From: Deinococcus metalli
Lineage (GTDB): Bacteria; Deinococcota; Deinococci; Deinococcales; Deinococcaceae
Assembly: GCF_014201805.1 (NCBI RefSeq)
Contig: NZ_JACHFK010000001.1
Span: 248,001 to 312,000 of the forward strand
Length of the DNA stretch: 64,000 nt
Direction of reading: 5' to 3'
Each line of letters starts with the position of its first letter. The first letter of the stretch is position 1. The translations under genes and the position numbers were made by a program. Under the pieces are notes generated by a model, which saw nothing but the letters and a program-made list of their open reading frames with translations, did not search any database and was not told where the DNA came from. Below are positions 25,653-35,312 of this stretch, piece by piece.

Positions 25653-25765
25653 CGCGCGCCGGCCCGCACCGCTAGGCCCACGCCTGAAGAAAAGCTAAGC
25701 ACACGCCGGGCGGGCGGCCGCGTGACGGCGCGGGCAGCGGGACGAATTGCGGGCAGCGCGGGTGG

Positions 25766-25771
25766 TACCGT
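25766..25771 (+). promoter_or_regulatory. -10 element of leaderless mqnC
   Basis: TACCGT lies six bases before the ATG at 25778. Confidence 0.6.
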
Positions 25772-25777
25772 GGCGCC

Positions 25778-26959
<1,182 letters not shown>

Positions 26960-26990
26960 CGGCCCCGAGACCGGCGCGCCGCGGACGACC

Positions 26991-27350
26991 ATGCTGGCCC
27001 TGGTCTACATCCTGTGCGAGCGCCGGCCCCGCGCGCCCGCCGTGGGCGAATGGGAGGCCGAGGCGCGGTTTCTGCTGCCCACGCCCACCGCCTTCCTGGA
27101 GGCGCTGGAGACCGCCGGGCTGGCCGACCGGGGCCATCCCACGGATCTGGGCGTGCAGGTCAGCACCGACATCCTGTTCGAGGACGGCGACATCACCGGG
27201 CAGACCGTGGTGCACCCGGCCGAGCTCCTGTCGCTGGCGGCCCATGTGGACGACGCCACCCGCGTGCGGGTGCACGCGTGGCACGCCTTCGCGCAGGCCC
27301 TGGAGCACGACGGCCAGGACGCGCGGCTGGTGATCTGGTTCATCCGGTGA
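26991..27350 (+). CDS. Hypothetical protein downstream of mqnC
   Basis: I do not recognise this 119-residue protein. It is soluble and acidic, with TPTAFLEALETAGLADRG and a C-terminal DARLVIWFIR strand. The ATG at 26991 is a guess: in-frame GTG codons at 26937 and 26946 lie within the end of mqnC, and the first has a GGAG-like site, so a longer, coupled product is possible. It probably belongs to the mqnC transcript. Confidence 0.6.
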   Translation: MLALVYILCERRPRAPAVGEWEAEARFLLPTPTAFLEALETAGLADRGHPTDLGVQVSTDILFEDGDITGQTVVHPAELLSLAAHVDDATRVRVHAWHAFAQALEHDGQDARLVIWFIR

Positions 27351-27408
27351 GCATGGCGTCTGGCATCGCAATCCTGCACAGCGTTCCGGTGCGCGCGGCG
27401 GCGGCGCC

Positions 27409-27414
27409 TATCCT
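27409..27414 (+). promoter_or_regulatory. -10 element of leaderless cysK
   Basis: TATCCT lies six bases before the ATG at 27421. Confidence 0.65.
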
Positions 27415-27420
27415 GAACGC

Positions 27421-28383
27421 ATGATCGAGTCCCTGATCGGCCACACGCCCCTCGTGCAGCTCATGCGCGTCACGGACCGCAGCATGGCGGACGTCTTCGT
27501 GAAACTGGAGGGCCAGAACCCCGGCGGCAGCATCAAGGACCGCACCGCGCTGGGTCTGATCGAGGATGCCGAGCGCCGCGGTGTCCTGCCCCCCGGCGGC
27601 ACCATCGTGGAGCCCACCAGCGGCAACACCGGCATAGGGCTGGCGCAGGTCGCGGCGGCCAAGGGCTACCGGCTGATCCTGTGCATGCCCGCCAGCATGA
27701 GCGAGGAGCGCAAGCGCACCCTGGTCGCGTACGGCGCCGAACTCGTGCTGACGGACCCCAAGCGGCGCATGCTCGCCGCCATCGAGGAGGCCGAGAAAAT
27801 CGCGCAGGAACGCGGCGCGGTCATGATGGGCCAGTTCACGAACCCCGCCAATCCCGCCGTGCACGAGGCCACCACCGGCCCGGAGCTGTGGGAGCAGATG
27901 GATGGCCGCATCGACGCCTTCGTGTACGGCAGCGGCACCGGCGGCACCATCAGCGGCGTGGGCCGTTACCTCAAGCGCATGAACCCGCAGGTGCAGGTGA
28001 TCGCGTGCGAGCCCGCGCGCAGCAACGTCCTGACCGGCGGCGAGATGGGCACGCACGGCTTCCAGGGCATGGGACCGGGCTTCATTCCCGCCAACCTCGA
28101 CCGCAGCGTGATCGACGACGTGATCGACGTGTGGGAGGAGGACGCCTACCCCCTGGCCCGCCGCCTGGCGCAGGAGGAAGGCATCTTCGTGGGCATGAGC
28201 AGCGGCGCGATGGCGTGGGCCGCGCTGGAGGTCGCCCGCCGCCTGGGGCCAGGCAAGCGCGTGGCGACCATCGCGTGCGACACCGGCGCGCGCTACCTGA
28301 CCACGAACCTGTTCTCCGACGAGAGCGCCACGCCGGCCGGGTACCTCCCGTACTCGCGCGAGAAGATCGTGACGCCAGCCTGA
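27421..28383 (+). CDS. cysK: Cysteine synthase (O-acetylserine sulfhydrylase)
   Basis: This PLP enzyme makes cysteine from O-acetylserine and sulfide. The 320-residue product shows the PLP lysine in KLEGQNPGGSIKDRTAL, the substrate loop EPTSGNTGIGLAQ, the phosphate cradle GSGTGGTISGVGRYL, and EGIFVGMSSGAM near the C terminus. CysK and CysM paralogs are hard to separate by eye; O-phosphoserine or cystathionine-synthase activity cannot be excluded. It is monocistronic, with a leaderless promoter and a strong terminator. Confidence 0.92.
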   Translation: MIESLIGHTPLVQLMRVTDRSMADVFVKLEGQNPGGSIKDRTALGLIEDAERRGVLPPGGTIVEPTSGNTGIGLAQVAAAKGYRLILCMPASMSEERKRTLVAYGAELVLTDPKRRMLAAIEEAEKIAQERGAVMMGQFTNPANPAVHEATTGPELWEQMDGRIDAFVYGSGTGGTISGVGRYLKRMNPQVQVIACEPARSNVLTGGEMGTHGFQGMGPGFIPANLDRSVIDDVIDVWEEDAYPLARRLAQEEGIFVGMSSGAMAWAALEVARRLGPGKRVATIACDTGARYLTTNLFSDESATPAGYLPYSREKIVTPA

Positions 28384-28390
28384 ACGCACA

Positions 28391-28436
28391 AGAGCGCGCG
28401 GCGGCCCACTCCGGCCGCCGCGCGTTCTCTTCTCTT
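28391..28436 (+). terminator. Strong terminator after cysK
   Basis: AGAGCGCGCGGCGGCC (28391-28406) pairs with 28413-28428 through a 6-base loop, 16 bp with one G-T wobble, followed by a pyrimidine-rich CTCTTCTCTT tail. The convergent DUF937 gene ends here too, so it may serve both strands. Confidence 0.8.
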
Positions 28437-29173
28437 CAGCTCCGCCGACCGCCGAACATGCCGATCAGGTCATTCAGGGCGTTGCCGTCGCCGTCGCGGT
28501 CGAGCACCGAGTTCAGGGTGCCGACCATGCCGCCCAGATCACCCAGACCTCCCGGCGCGCCCTGTGACGGCAGCCCCGGAATGACTGCCCCGCCGCCCAG
28601 GCCGCTGTCCTGCGGCGACGGGTAGTGGGGCTGCTGATACTGCGGCTGCTGGGGCTGCGCCTGCTGACCACCGCCCAGGATGCCGCCCAGCACCGAGCCC
28701 AGGCCGCCGCCGCCGAGCACGCTGCCCAGGATGCCGCCCAGATCGCCCATGCCGCCGGCCCCGCCGCCCTGTCCCTGCTTCTGCCGGCCCAGGTACGCCA
28801 TGACCAGTGGGGCCAGCATGCTCAGGATCTGGAGGGCGAGCTGCGGGCTGATGCCCGCGCGCTGGCTGACCGCGTTCGCAGCGGCCGACTGCTGCCCGCC
28901 GAACACGTGGCCCAGAATGCGCTGGCCGTCCTGCACGTCCGGCACCTGACCCTGCTGGAACTGGTCGATGGCCGAGCCGTCGTGCTGGTCCACGGCGTTG
29001 GCCAGGGCGTCCAGACCGCCCGGCTGCGTGGCGTTGCGCGTCAGGGCGCCGAGCAGCAGCGGCACCGCCGCCTCGATCGCGGATTCGGTCTGCTGCGGTG
29101 ACGTGCCGAGCTGCTGCGAGACCGTCTGCTGCGCCTGTCCCATACCGCCGAGCCTGCTGAGGATGTCCATCAT
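28436..29173 (-). CDS. DUF937 domain protein
   Basis: The 245-residue protein starts MMDILSRLGGMGQAQQTV and carries the DUF937 core (QQTESAIEAAVPLLLGALTR, QRAGISPQLALQILSMLAP) in its first 135 residues. A Gly/Gln-rich tail with GGGLGSVLGGILGGG and QYQQPHYPSPQ follows, ending in the aspartate-rich VLDRDGDGNALNDLIGM that recalls a calcium-binding EF-hand-like loop. The function of DUF937/YidB proteins is unknown. AGGAGG nine bases before ATG 29173 decides the start. Confidence 0.9.
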   Translation of the reverse strand: MMDILSRLGGMGQAQQTVSQQLGTSPQQTESAIEAAVPLLLGALTRNATQPGGLDALANAVDQHDGSAIDQFQQGQVPDVQDGQRILGHVFGGQQSAAANAVSQRAGISPQLALQILSMLAPLVMAYLGRQKQGQGGGAGGMGDLGGILGSVLGGGGLGSVLGGILGGGQQAQPQQPQYQQPHYPSPQDSGLGGGAVIPGLPSQGAPGGLGDLGGMVGTLNSVLDRDGDGNALNDLIGMFGGRRS

Positions 29174-29387
29174 GGTGGGGTGCCTCCTGTGGAGTGATGT
29201 GCGGTTCAGCGTACCCCGCGGGAGCGCGGCGTCCCATGATGGCCACGTGAAGGACCCTGCCGGCAGAGCTGGCCGGCGCTGAGCCATCCGGCGTATTTCG
29301 CCTGCGGCGGCCCACGGGTACGTTAAGCCGTTCCCAAGGCAGCGTCACCGGAGGTTCCCCCTGCATCCAGCCCAGATCCTCACGCGC

Positions 29388-30194
29388 GTGCGTCCGTCCG
29401 GGCTGGCCCTGGCCGTGTCGGTGGCCCGGCTGGGCTTCCGGCGGCAGTTCGCGTACCCGCAGGCGGCGCTGTGGGGCATCGTCACGAACGGCTTTTTCGG
29501 GGTGCTGCGGATCGCCATTCTGGTCGCGCTGTTCGGCGCGCGCCCGCAGGTGGCGGGCTACACGGTCCAGGCGGCGGTCACCTACGCCGGCCTGACCCAG
29601 ACCCTGATCGCGGCGCTGGCGCTGTTCGGCTGGACCGACTTCATGCGCGCCGTGCACCGCGGTGAGGTCGTCACGGACCTGCTGCGCCCGCATGACCTGC
29701 TGGGGTTCCACGCGGCGCAGGACGCCGGGCGCGCGGCCGGCCAGTTCGTGCTGCGAGGCCTGCCCATGCTGGCGCTGTTCGCCGTGGGCTTCGGGGCCGT
29801 GTGGCCGGCGGGTGTGGAGGGCTGGGTGACGACGGTCCTGAGCCTGCTGCTGGCGTGGGCGCTCAGCTTCGCGTTCCGCTTCGTGGTGAACTGCGCCGCG
29901 TTCTGGTCGCCGGATGCCGTCGGGATCGGCCGCTTCGCGTGGGCGCTGTGGGGTCTGGGCTGCGGCTTCCTGATGCCGCTGGCGTTCTTCCCGGCGTGGC
30001 TCCAGGCCGCGCTGGCGTGGACGCCCTTTCCCGGCATGCTGAACACCCCGGTCGAGGTGTGGCTGGGCGTGCGAACCGGCGGGGACGCGTGGCGGGCGCT
30101 GGGGGCGCAGCTCGCGTGGACCGTGGCGCTGTACGCCCTGGCGCAGGCGGTGCTGGCGCGCGGGCTGCGCCGCCTGGAGATCCACGGTGGGTAG
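29388..30194 (+). CDS. ABC-2 type exporter permease, first subunit
   Basis: The 268-residue protein is a six-helix membrane protein similar to the uncharacterised permeases that pair with COG4586-type ATPases. Visible segments are VTNGFFGVLRIAILVALFG, GLTQTLIAALALFGW, and the signature RGEVVTDLLRPHDLLGFH. GTG 29388 is the first conventional start. However, GGAGG at 29350-29354 sits six bases before an in-frame CTG at 29361, which may be the true start. The next gene overlaps its end by eight bases. Substrate unknown. Confidence 0.88.
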   Translation: MRPSGLALAVSVARLGFRRQFAYPQAALWGIVTNGFFGVLRIAILVALFGARPQVAGYTVQAAVTYAGLTQTLIAALALFGWTDFMRAVHRGEVVTDLLRPHDLLGFHAAQDAGRAAGQFVLRGLPMLALFAVGFGAVWPAGVEGWVTTVLSLLLAWALSFAFRFVVNCAAFWSPDAVGIGRFAWALWGLGCGFLMPLAFFPAWLQAALAWTPFPGMLNTPVEVWLGVRTGGDAWRALGAQLAWTVALYALAQAVLARGLRRLEIHGG

Positions 30195-31014
30195 GGCCGT
30201 GATCATGCTGGGCGACCTGCGGCTGTACGCCCTGCTGCTGCGCGCCCAGATCCGTTCGCAGGGCGTCTACCGCGTCTCCTTCGCGCTGGACGCGCTGGCC
30301 GCCGCCCTGATCACGGCCACCGAGTACGCCGCCTTCGCGCTGGTGCTGCCGCGCTTCGGGTCGCTGTCGGGCTGGACCCTGGGCGAGGTGAGCGTGCTGT
30401 ACGGCCTGGCCGAACTCGCCTTCGTGCTGATGGACCTGCTGTTCGGCGGGTTCGACGCCCCGAACCTGTCTGCGCACATCCGCAGCGGATCGTTCAGCAC
30501 CTTCCTGCTGCGGCCGGCACCGCTGCCCGTGCAGGTCTTCGGTTCGGACTTCGCGCTGCGCCGCGTCACGCGGGTCGTGCTCGCCGCCGGCATCCTGTGG
30601 TACGGCGTGTCGCAGGTCGCGGTCCCGTGGACGCCCGGCGACGTGGCCCTGCTCGTGGGCAGCGTGGTCGGGATGATCTGCTTTTTCGGCGGCCTGTTCG
30701 TCATTGGCGGCACCCTCACGTTCTGGACCGTGGACAGCGTCGAGGCGATGAACGTCCTGACCTACGGCGGCCGGGCGCTGATCTCGTACCCGATGGATAT
30801 CTACGGCTCGCTGCTGCGCCGCGCCTTCACCTACGTGATCCCCGCCGCGTTCCTGTCGTACTTTCCGGTGCTGCACGTCCTGCACCGGCCGCTGCCGGAC
30901 GGCCTGCCCGGGTGGGCCGCGTTCGTGTCGCCGGTTGTGGGACCGCTTATGCTCGCGGCCGCCTTCGCGTTCTGGACGCTCGGCGTGCGCCGCTACCAGG
31001 GCACGGGAACATGA
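30187..31014 (+). CDS. ABC-2 type exporter permease, second subunit
   Basis: The 275-residue protein has about six hydrophobic segments (SFALDALAAALITATEYAAF, LLVGSVVGMICFFGGLFVIG, VSPVVGPLMLAAAFAFWTLG) and the pattern IRSGSFSTFLLRPAPLPVQ, the counterpart of the RGEVVTDLLRP motif in its partner. It should dimerise with the upstream permease and be driven by the downstream ATPase. It starts at GTG 30187 inside the end of the first permease gene, so translation is coupled. Confidence 0.88.
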   Translation: MGRAVIMLGDLRLYALLLRAQIRSQGVYRVSFALDALAAALITATEYAAFALVLPRFGSLSGWTLGEVSVLYGLAELAFVLMDLLFGGFDAPNLSAHIRSGSFSTFLLRPAPLPVQVFGSDFALRRVTRVVLAAGILWYGVSQVAVPWTPGDVALLVGSVVGMICFFGGLFVIGGTLTFWTVDSVEAMNVLTYGGRALISYPMDIYGSLLRRAFTYVIPAAFLSYFPVLHVLHRPLPDGLPGWAAFVSPVVGPLMLAAAFAFWTLGVRRYQGTGT

Positions 31015-31116
31015 GCGGGGGCCGGAGCACACAGGGCAGGGCGCCGAGGGCAGCGGCGCTCCGGCTCCTCTGGTCGTTCCTCAGCTCTTGCTCCACTGCC
31101 CTCCGGAGGCGCCACC

Positions 31117-32064
31117 ATGATTGACGTCCAGCAGCTCCGCAAGATCTACCGGGTCCGCAGCGGCGGCGTGCTGCGCGGACAGACGCGCGTGATGGAGGCC
31201 GTGAAGGACGTGAGCTTCACCGTGCAGGCCGGCGAGGTGGTCGGGTATCTCGGGCCGAACGGGGCGGGGAAGAGCACGACCATCAAGGTCCTGACCGGCC
31301 TGCTCGTCCCGGACGGCGGCGTGGTCACGGTGGGCGGGCTGGTGCCGTGGCGCGAGCGGCGCCGGCATGTGGCGCGGCTGGGCGCGGTGTTCGGGCAGCG
31401 CACCACCCTATGGTGGGATCTGCCGGTGCGCGACAGCCTGGACCTGCTGCGGCACGTGTACCGCGTGCCGGCAGGCCGCTTCCGCGAGAACCTCGCCCGC
31501 TTCACCGAGCTGCTGGAGCTGGAGCCGTTCCTGGGCACGCCGGCGCGCTCGCTGAGCCTGGGCCAGCGCATGCGCGCCGATCTGGCCGCCGCGCTGCTGC
31601 ACGACCCCGCCCTGCTGTTCCTCGACGAGCCGACCGTGGGGCTGGACGTGGTGGCGCGCGAACGCATCCGGGCCTTCGTGGAGCACGTGAACCGCGAGCA
31701 GGGCGTGACCGTGCTGCTCACCACCCATGACCTGATGGACGTGCAGCGCCTGGCCCGGCGGGTCATGATCATCGACCACGGCACGCTGCTGTACGACGGC
31801 GCACTGGCCGCCCTCCAGCAGCGCTACGGCGGCGCGCGCGAACTGCTGGTCGACTTCGAGACCGCGCCCACGTGTCCCGACGTGCCCGGCCTGGACCTCG
31901 TGCACGCCGAGGGCGCCCGCGTGCGCTACGCCTTCAGCGGCCCCGCCGCCGGACCCATCGCCCGCGTGACTGCCCACGCACCGGTGCGCGACCTGACTGT
32001 GCAGGAACCGGACCTCGACACGACCATCCGCCGCATCTACGAGGAAGGGCTGCTGCGCGTCTGA
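31117..32064 (+). CDS. ABC transporter ATP-binding protein
   Basis: The 315-residue ATPase has a Walker A GYLGPNGAGKSTTIKVLTG, a Q-loop region FGQRTTLWWDLPVRDSL, a signature SLSLGQRMRADLAAALLHDP, Walker B LLFLDEPTVGLD, and the switch His in LLTTHDLMDVQRLA. The extended N terminus and the signature variant LSLGQR are typical of the COG4586 group. A C-terminal domain of about 75 residues follows. GGAGG lies seven bases before the ATG. With the two permeases it forms a complete exporter whose substrate is unknown. Confidence 0.93.
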   Translation: MIDVQQLRKIYRVRSGGVLRGQTRVMEAVKDVSFTVQAGEVVGYLGPNGAGKSTTIKVLTGLLVPDGGVVTVGGLVPWRERRRHVARLGAVFGQRTTLWWDLPVRDSLDLLRHVYRVPAGRFRENLARFTELLELEPFLGTPARSLSLGQRMRADLAAALLHDPALLFLDEPTVGLDVVARERIRAFVEHVNREQGVTVLLTTHDLMDVQRLARRVMIIDHGTLLYDGALAALQQRYGGARELLVDFETAPTCPDVPGLDLVHAEGARVRYAFSGPAAGPIARVTAHAPVRDLTVQEPDLDTTIRRIYEEGLLRV

Positions 32065-32168
32065 GTCCAGACTCCGGATGGATCTCCCATCCGACCCCGA
32101 CCTTCATTCAGCCTTAGCATTTTCGGTAGGTTAAGGCAGGTCGGCAGTCCGGGGCCGCCCCCTGCTCT

Positions 32169-32174
32169 TACAGT
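32169..32174 (+). promoter_or_regulatory. -10 element of the leaderless glycosyltransferase gene
   Basis: TACAGT lies six bases before ATG 32181. Confidence 0.65.
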
Positions 32175-32180
32175 TTCGGC

Positions 32181-33143
32181 ATGTCGCCGGACCCCGTCAC
32201 CGTCATCCTGTGCGTGTACAACGGGGCCACCCACCTCGACGAGACGATCCGCAGCGTCCGCGCCCAGACGTACGCCGCGTGGCAGCTGCTGATCGTGGAC
32301 GACGGCAGCACCGACGCCTCCGCCGACATCGCGCTGCAGCACGCCGCGCAGGATGACCGCATCCAGCTGGTCCGGCAGCAGAACGCGGGCGTGCGCGCCG
32401 CCCGGAACCTCGCGCTGCGCACCGCCCGCACCCGCTGGGTGGCCCTGATCGACCACGACGACCTGTATCTGCCCACCAAGCTCGAGACGCAGATGACGTA
32501 TCTGGCGGCGCACCCGCACCTGGCCGCGCTGGGCACGCACGGGTACCGCATCGGGCAGCGCGGCCGGCGCCTGGGGTACTTCGACGTGGGACCGCGCGAC
32601 GAGGCGCACAGCCGCGCCCTGGTGGCCGCGCACTCGATCATCTATCTGCTGGCCGCCAGCGTGGTGTTCGACCGGGAACTGGCGCTGCGGGTGGGGGGCT
32701 TTCCCGCCCTGCAGACCGCGGACGACATCGGCCTGTGGAGCCGCATGGCCGACCACGCGCCCGTCGTCGCGCTGCCCGAGCGGCTGGTCGCGTACCGGGT
32801 CCACGCCGGCAGCCTGAGCGGCCGCAAGCTCAGCTTGCAGCGGCTCGAGGCGGACTACATCCGGCACGGCAACGCCCAGCGCCACGCGGGGCAGCCGGAG
32901 CAGACCTTCGGGGCCTTCATGCAGGCGTGGGACGCGCAGCCGCCCGCCGTCCGGCGCGCGTTTGAACGCGAATCGGCCAGCCTGAGCGCGTACCGCACCG
33001 CCGGGGGCCTGCTCGCGGACCGGCACCCGGCCGGCCTGCTGTGGCTGGCCCGCAGCGTCCTGCTGAGTCCGCGCGCGCGGCTGGAGCGCGTGGTGCGCCA
33101 GCTTGGCCTGCGGGACCTGTGGCGCCGGCGCGCGGTCCCCTGA
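32181..33143 (+). CDS. Glycosyltransferase family 2 protein
   Basis: The 320-residue protein has a GT-A fold start, VTVILCVYNGATHLDETIRS, then LLIVDDGSTDASADIA and the metal-binding DXD-type motif in WVALIDHDDLYLPTKLE. DDIGLWSRMADHAPVV and YRVHAGSLSG match the later family pattern. There is no membrane segment, so it is cytosolic or peripheral. It probably adds a sugar to a surface glycan. It stands alone between the ABC exporter and the DNA glycosylase, so the acceptor cannot be inferred. Confidence 0.9.
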   Translation: MSPDPVTVILCVYNGATHLDETIRSVRAQTYAAWQLLIVDDGSTDASADIALQHAAQDDRIQLVRQQNAGVRAARNLALRTARTRWVALIDHDDLYLPTKLETQMTYLAAHPHLAALGTHGYRIGQRGRRLGYFDVGPRDEAHSRALVAAHSIIYLLAASVVFDRELALRVGGFPALQTADDIGLWSRMADHAPVVALPERLVAYRVHAGSLSGRKLSLQRLEADYIRHGNAQRHAGQPEQTFGAFMQAWDAQPPAVRRAFERESASLSAYRTAGGLLADRHPAGLLWLARSVLLSPRARLERVVRQLGLRDLWRRRAVP

Positions 33144-33160
33144 CCGGGCCATGAAGCGGA

Positions 33161-33166
33161 TAAGCT
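33161..33166 (+). promoter_or_regulatory. -10 element of the DNA glycosylase gene
   Basis: TAAGCT lies nine bases before ATG 33176, leaving at most two leader bases. No ribosome-binding site is seen. Confidence 0.5.
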
Positions 33167-33175
33167 CGGCAGCGT

Positions 33176-33814
33176 ATGTCGCTGCCTCCGCCCGTGACCG
33201 GACCCCTGCCGCCGGCCCACTTCGCCGGCGATCCGGTGCGCACGGCGCGCGGCCTGCTGGGCGCGACCCTCGTCCACGTCACGCCCGGCGGTGGGCGGAT
33301 GGCCGGCCGCGTCGTGGAGACCGAGGCCTACGACTGCCCGCGCGACCCGGCGTGCACGGCCGGCCGTTTCCACGCGGCGCGCACGGCGGACATGGCGGTG
33401 TCGCCCGGCCAGTGGCTGTTCTGGACCGCGCACGGGCACCCGCTGCTGCAGGTCGCGTGCCGCCCGGCGGGCGTGCCGGCCAGCGTGCTGATCCGCGCCA
33501 TCGAGCCGCTGGAGGGCGTGGCCCTGATGCTCGATCACCGTCCGGTCACGCGGGAACGCGACCTGACGAACGGCCCGGCGAAACTCGTGTATGCCCTGGG
33601 CCTGGACCCGGCGCGGGTGGCCGGCACGCCGGTGGACAGCGCCGCGCTGCACCTGCTGCCGCCTCCGTGCCCCCTGCCGGACGCCGAGGTGGCGGTCACG
33701 GCCCGCATCGGCATCCGCGAGGGCCGCACCCTGCCGTGGCGCTTTTTCGTGCGGAGCAGTCCGTGGGGGTCGCCCGCCGTGCCCAGCATGGACCTGCTGC
33801 CGGGCAGCGAATAA
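33176..33814 (+). CDS. DNA-3-methyladenine glycosylase, AAG/MPG family
   Basis: The 212-residue protein belongs to the alkyladenine glycosylase family, which excises alkylated and deaminated purines in base-excision repair. Typical segments are VRTARGLLGATLVHVTPGG, GRVVETEAYDCPRDPACTA (the Glu of ETEAY is the general base) and LTNGPAKLVYALGLD. The length is normal. A repair role fits Deinococcus, but the gene is isolated from other repair genes. A GC-rich hairpin follows the stop. Confidence 0.94.
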   Translation: MSLPPPVTGPLPPAHFAGDPVRTARGLLGATLVHVTPGGGRMAGRVVETEAYDCPRDPACTAGRFHAARTADMAVSPGQWLFWTAHGHPLLQVACRPAGVPASVLIRAIEPLEGVALMLDHRPVTRERDLTNGPAKLVYALGLDPARVAGTPVDSAALHLLPPPCPLPDAEVAVTARIGIREGRTLPWRFFVRSSPWGSPAVPSMDLLPGSE

Positions 33815-33818
33815 CGCG

Positions 33819-33850
33819 CGCCGTCCGTACCCCTAGGGGCGCGGACGGCG
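33819..33850. terminator. Hairpin between convergent genes
   Basis: CGCCGTCCG pairs with CGGACGGCG (9 bp), and inside them CCCC faces GGGG around TA. It lies between the glycosylase gene and the convergent lipoprotein gene and could terminate both. Confidence 0.65.
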
Positions 33851-33864
33851 GAGCAGGTCGGGCT

Positions 33865-34521
33865 TTACTTGAAGTTGCTGAGGGTGACGCTGGAATCGCC
33901 GATCTTGAAGCTCAGGTTGCAGCCAGCCATGCCGTTGTTGTCCGCGCTGATCTTGGCGCTCACGCTGGCGTCGTTGGTGCCGCCGGAGGTCAGGATCGTC
34001 AGGGCCTTGGACACGTTCGCGTCGCCCTTGCCGACCGACGCGACGTTGCCGGACAGCGCGTAGGTGCTCTGGCCCACGCCGCTGTCGGTGCGGGTCGCGG
34101 TGATGTTCACGGCGGGCGTGGCGGTCAGGGTGACGGCGCCGGCCTTGTTCGAGGAATCCCACACGGACACGCTGAGCGAGTCGACGCTGAGGCTGAACGA
34201 GTCGGGCATGACGCAGGTGCCGGACAGGACGACGGACTTCAGGCTGGCCTTGATCTCGGCGGCGTACGGCTTGATGCCCAGCGGAACCTTCGAGAGGTCG
34301 AAATCATCGAAGGAGCCGGCGGGCACGGTGGCGCTGGTGTCGTACTGCACCGACGTGCCGACGCGCTGGACCATCAGGGGGCTGGTCGCGGTCAGGGTCG
34401 CGCCGTCCAGGTGGGCGGGGTTGCTGATGTTGACCGGGGGAATCACGGCGCCGACGATGCTGCCGCAGCTCGCCAGCAGGGGAAGGCCGGCGGCAAGCAC
34501 GGCCAGGGTCTTGATCTTCAT
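33865..34521 (-). CDS. Predicted lipoprotein, function unknown
   Basis: The 218-residue product begins MKIKTLAVLAAGLPLLASCG, a lipoprotein signal with lipobox LASC. The mature protein is rich in Ser, Thr and Val, with long beta-strand-like runs (SLSVDSLSVSVWDSSNKAGA, LTATPAVNITATRTDSGVG) and a pair of cysteines (SGTCVMPD, MAGCNLSF). It looks like a surface beta-sandwich. GAGGAG six bases before the ATG at 34521 sets the start. I cannot assign a function. Confidence 0.82.
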   Translation of the reverse strand: MKIKTLAVLAAGLPLLASCGSIVGAVIPPVNISNPAHLDGATLTATSPLMVQRVGTSVQYDTSATVPAGSFDDFDLSKVPLGIKPYAAEIKASLKSVVLSGTCVMPDSFSLSVDSLSVSVWDSSNKAGAVTLTATPAVNITATRTDSGVGQSTYALSGNVASVGKGDANVSKALTILTSGGTNDASVSAKISADNNGMAGCNLSFKIGDSSVTLSNFK

Positions 34522-34730
34522 GGAGGGCTCCTCGATCGGTCTCACCACTGGCTCGCTTCACCCCAGGTGACCGGGTAGGGGGCGAAGGTCACGGCCTCCG
34601 AGGGGAACAAAGGGGCGACGGACGTCACCGGCCAAAGGACGTGCTCTGGTTGACTCCAGTCTGGGCACGGCCCTCTGACAGGATTCTCACCTGCGCCCCG
34701 GCGCGGGTTCGCCCGAGCGGCCCCGTAGAG

Positions 34731-34736
34731 TATGAT
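34731..34736 (+). promoter_or_regulatory. -10 element of the thioesterase pair
   Basis: TATGAT would give a leader of about 36 bases carrying the GGAAGGA ribosome-binding site of the gene at 34779. Confidence 0.4.
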
Positions 34737-34778
34737 GCCCATCATCTCATCAGGGCCGAGTGCCCGGAAGGACTCTCC

Positions 34779-35312
34779 ATGCAGGACGTCAGCACGCCGG
34801 CCCCGCCCACCCGCCACCGCACGTACTCCTGGGGCGATCCGCTCACCGGCGCCCACGCCGCGCGCGGCATGAGCGGCCTGGAGTATCTGCGCGCCATGTC
34901 GCGCGGCGAGTACCCGGCCCCGCCCATTGCGCACAGCCTCGACTTCAGCCTGGCCCACGAAGACGACATCGAGCCCGGCCGGGTCACGTTCCGCATGACC
35001 CCGCAGGAATTCCACTACAACCCCATCGGCAGCGTGCACGGCGGCGTTTTCGCCACGCTGCTCGACTCCGCGCTGGGCTGCGCGGTCCACACCCAGCTGC
35101 CGGCCGGGGTGGGTTACACCACCCTGGAACTCAGCGTGCGCTACCTGCGCCCCCTGCTGGCCGGCATGGGCGAGGTGCGCGCCATCGGTGAGGTCGTGAG
35201 CGTGTCGCGTCAGGTCGCCACCGCGCAGGCCCGGCTGCTCGACGCCCGCGACCGCCTGTGCGCGACTGCCACCACCACCTGCCTGATCCTGCGCCCGGAG
35301 GCCCAGCCATGA
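34779..35312 (+). CDS. PaaI-type hotdog-fold thioesterase
   Basis: The 177-residue protein has the hotdog acyl-CoA thioesterase pattern: NPIGSVHGGVFATLLDSALG (the HGG loop with its downstream Asp), then YTTLELSVRYLRPLLAG and ATAQARLLDARDRLCAT. Members hydrolyse aryl- or acyl-CoA in the cytosol. The N-terminal 50 residues (GMSGLEYLRAMSRGEYPAP) are typical of the longer subfamily. GGAAGGA before the ATG sets the start. The next thioesterase gene overlaps it (ATGA). Confidence 0.88.
   Translation: MQDVSTPAPPTRHRTYSWGDPLTGAHAARGMSGLEYLRAMSRGEYPAPPIAHSLDFSLAHEDDIEPGRVTFRMTPQEFHYNPIGSVHGGVFATLLDSALGCAVHTQLPAGVGYTTLELSVRYLRPLLAGMGEVRAIGEVVSVSRQVATAQARLLDARDRLCATATTTCLILRPEAQP

Noticed and set aside
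31021..31065. Hairpin GCCGGAGC/GCTCCGGC between the second permease and the ATPase
   Set aside because: The 29-base loop and short stem are common by chance at this GC content, and the three ABC genes should stay co-expressed.
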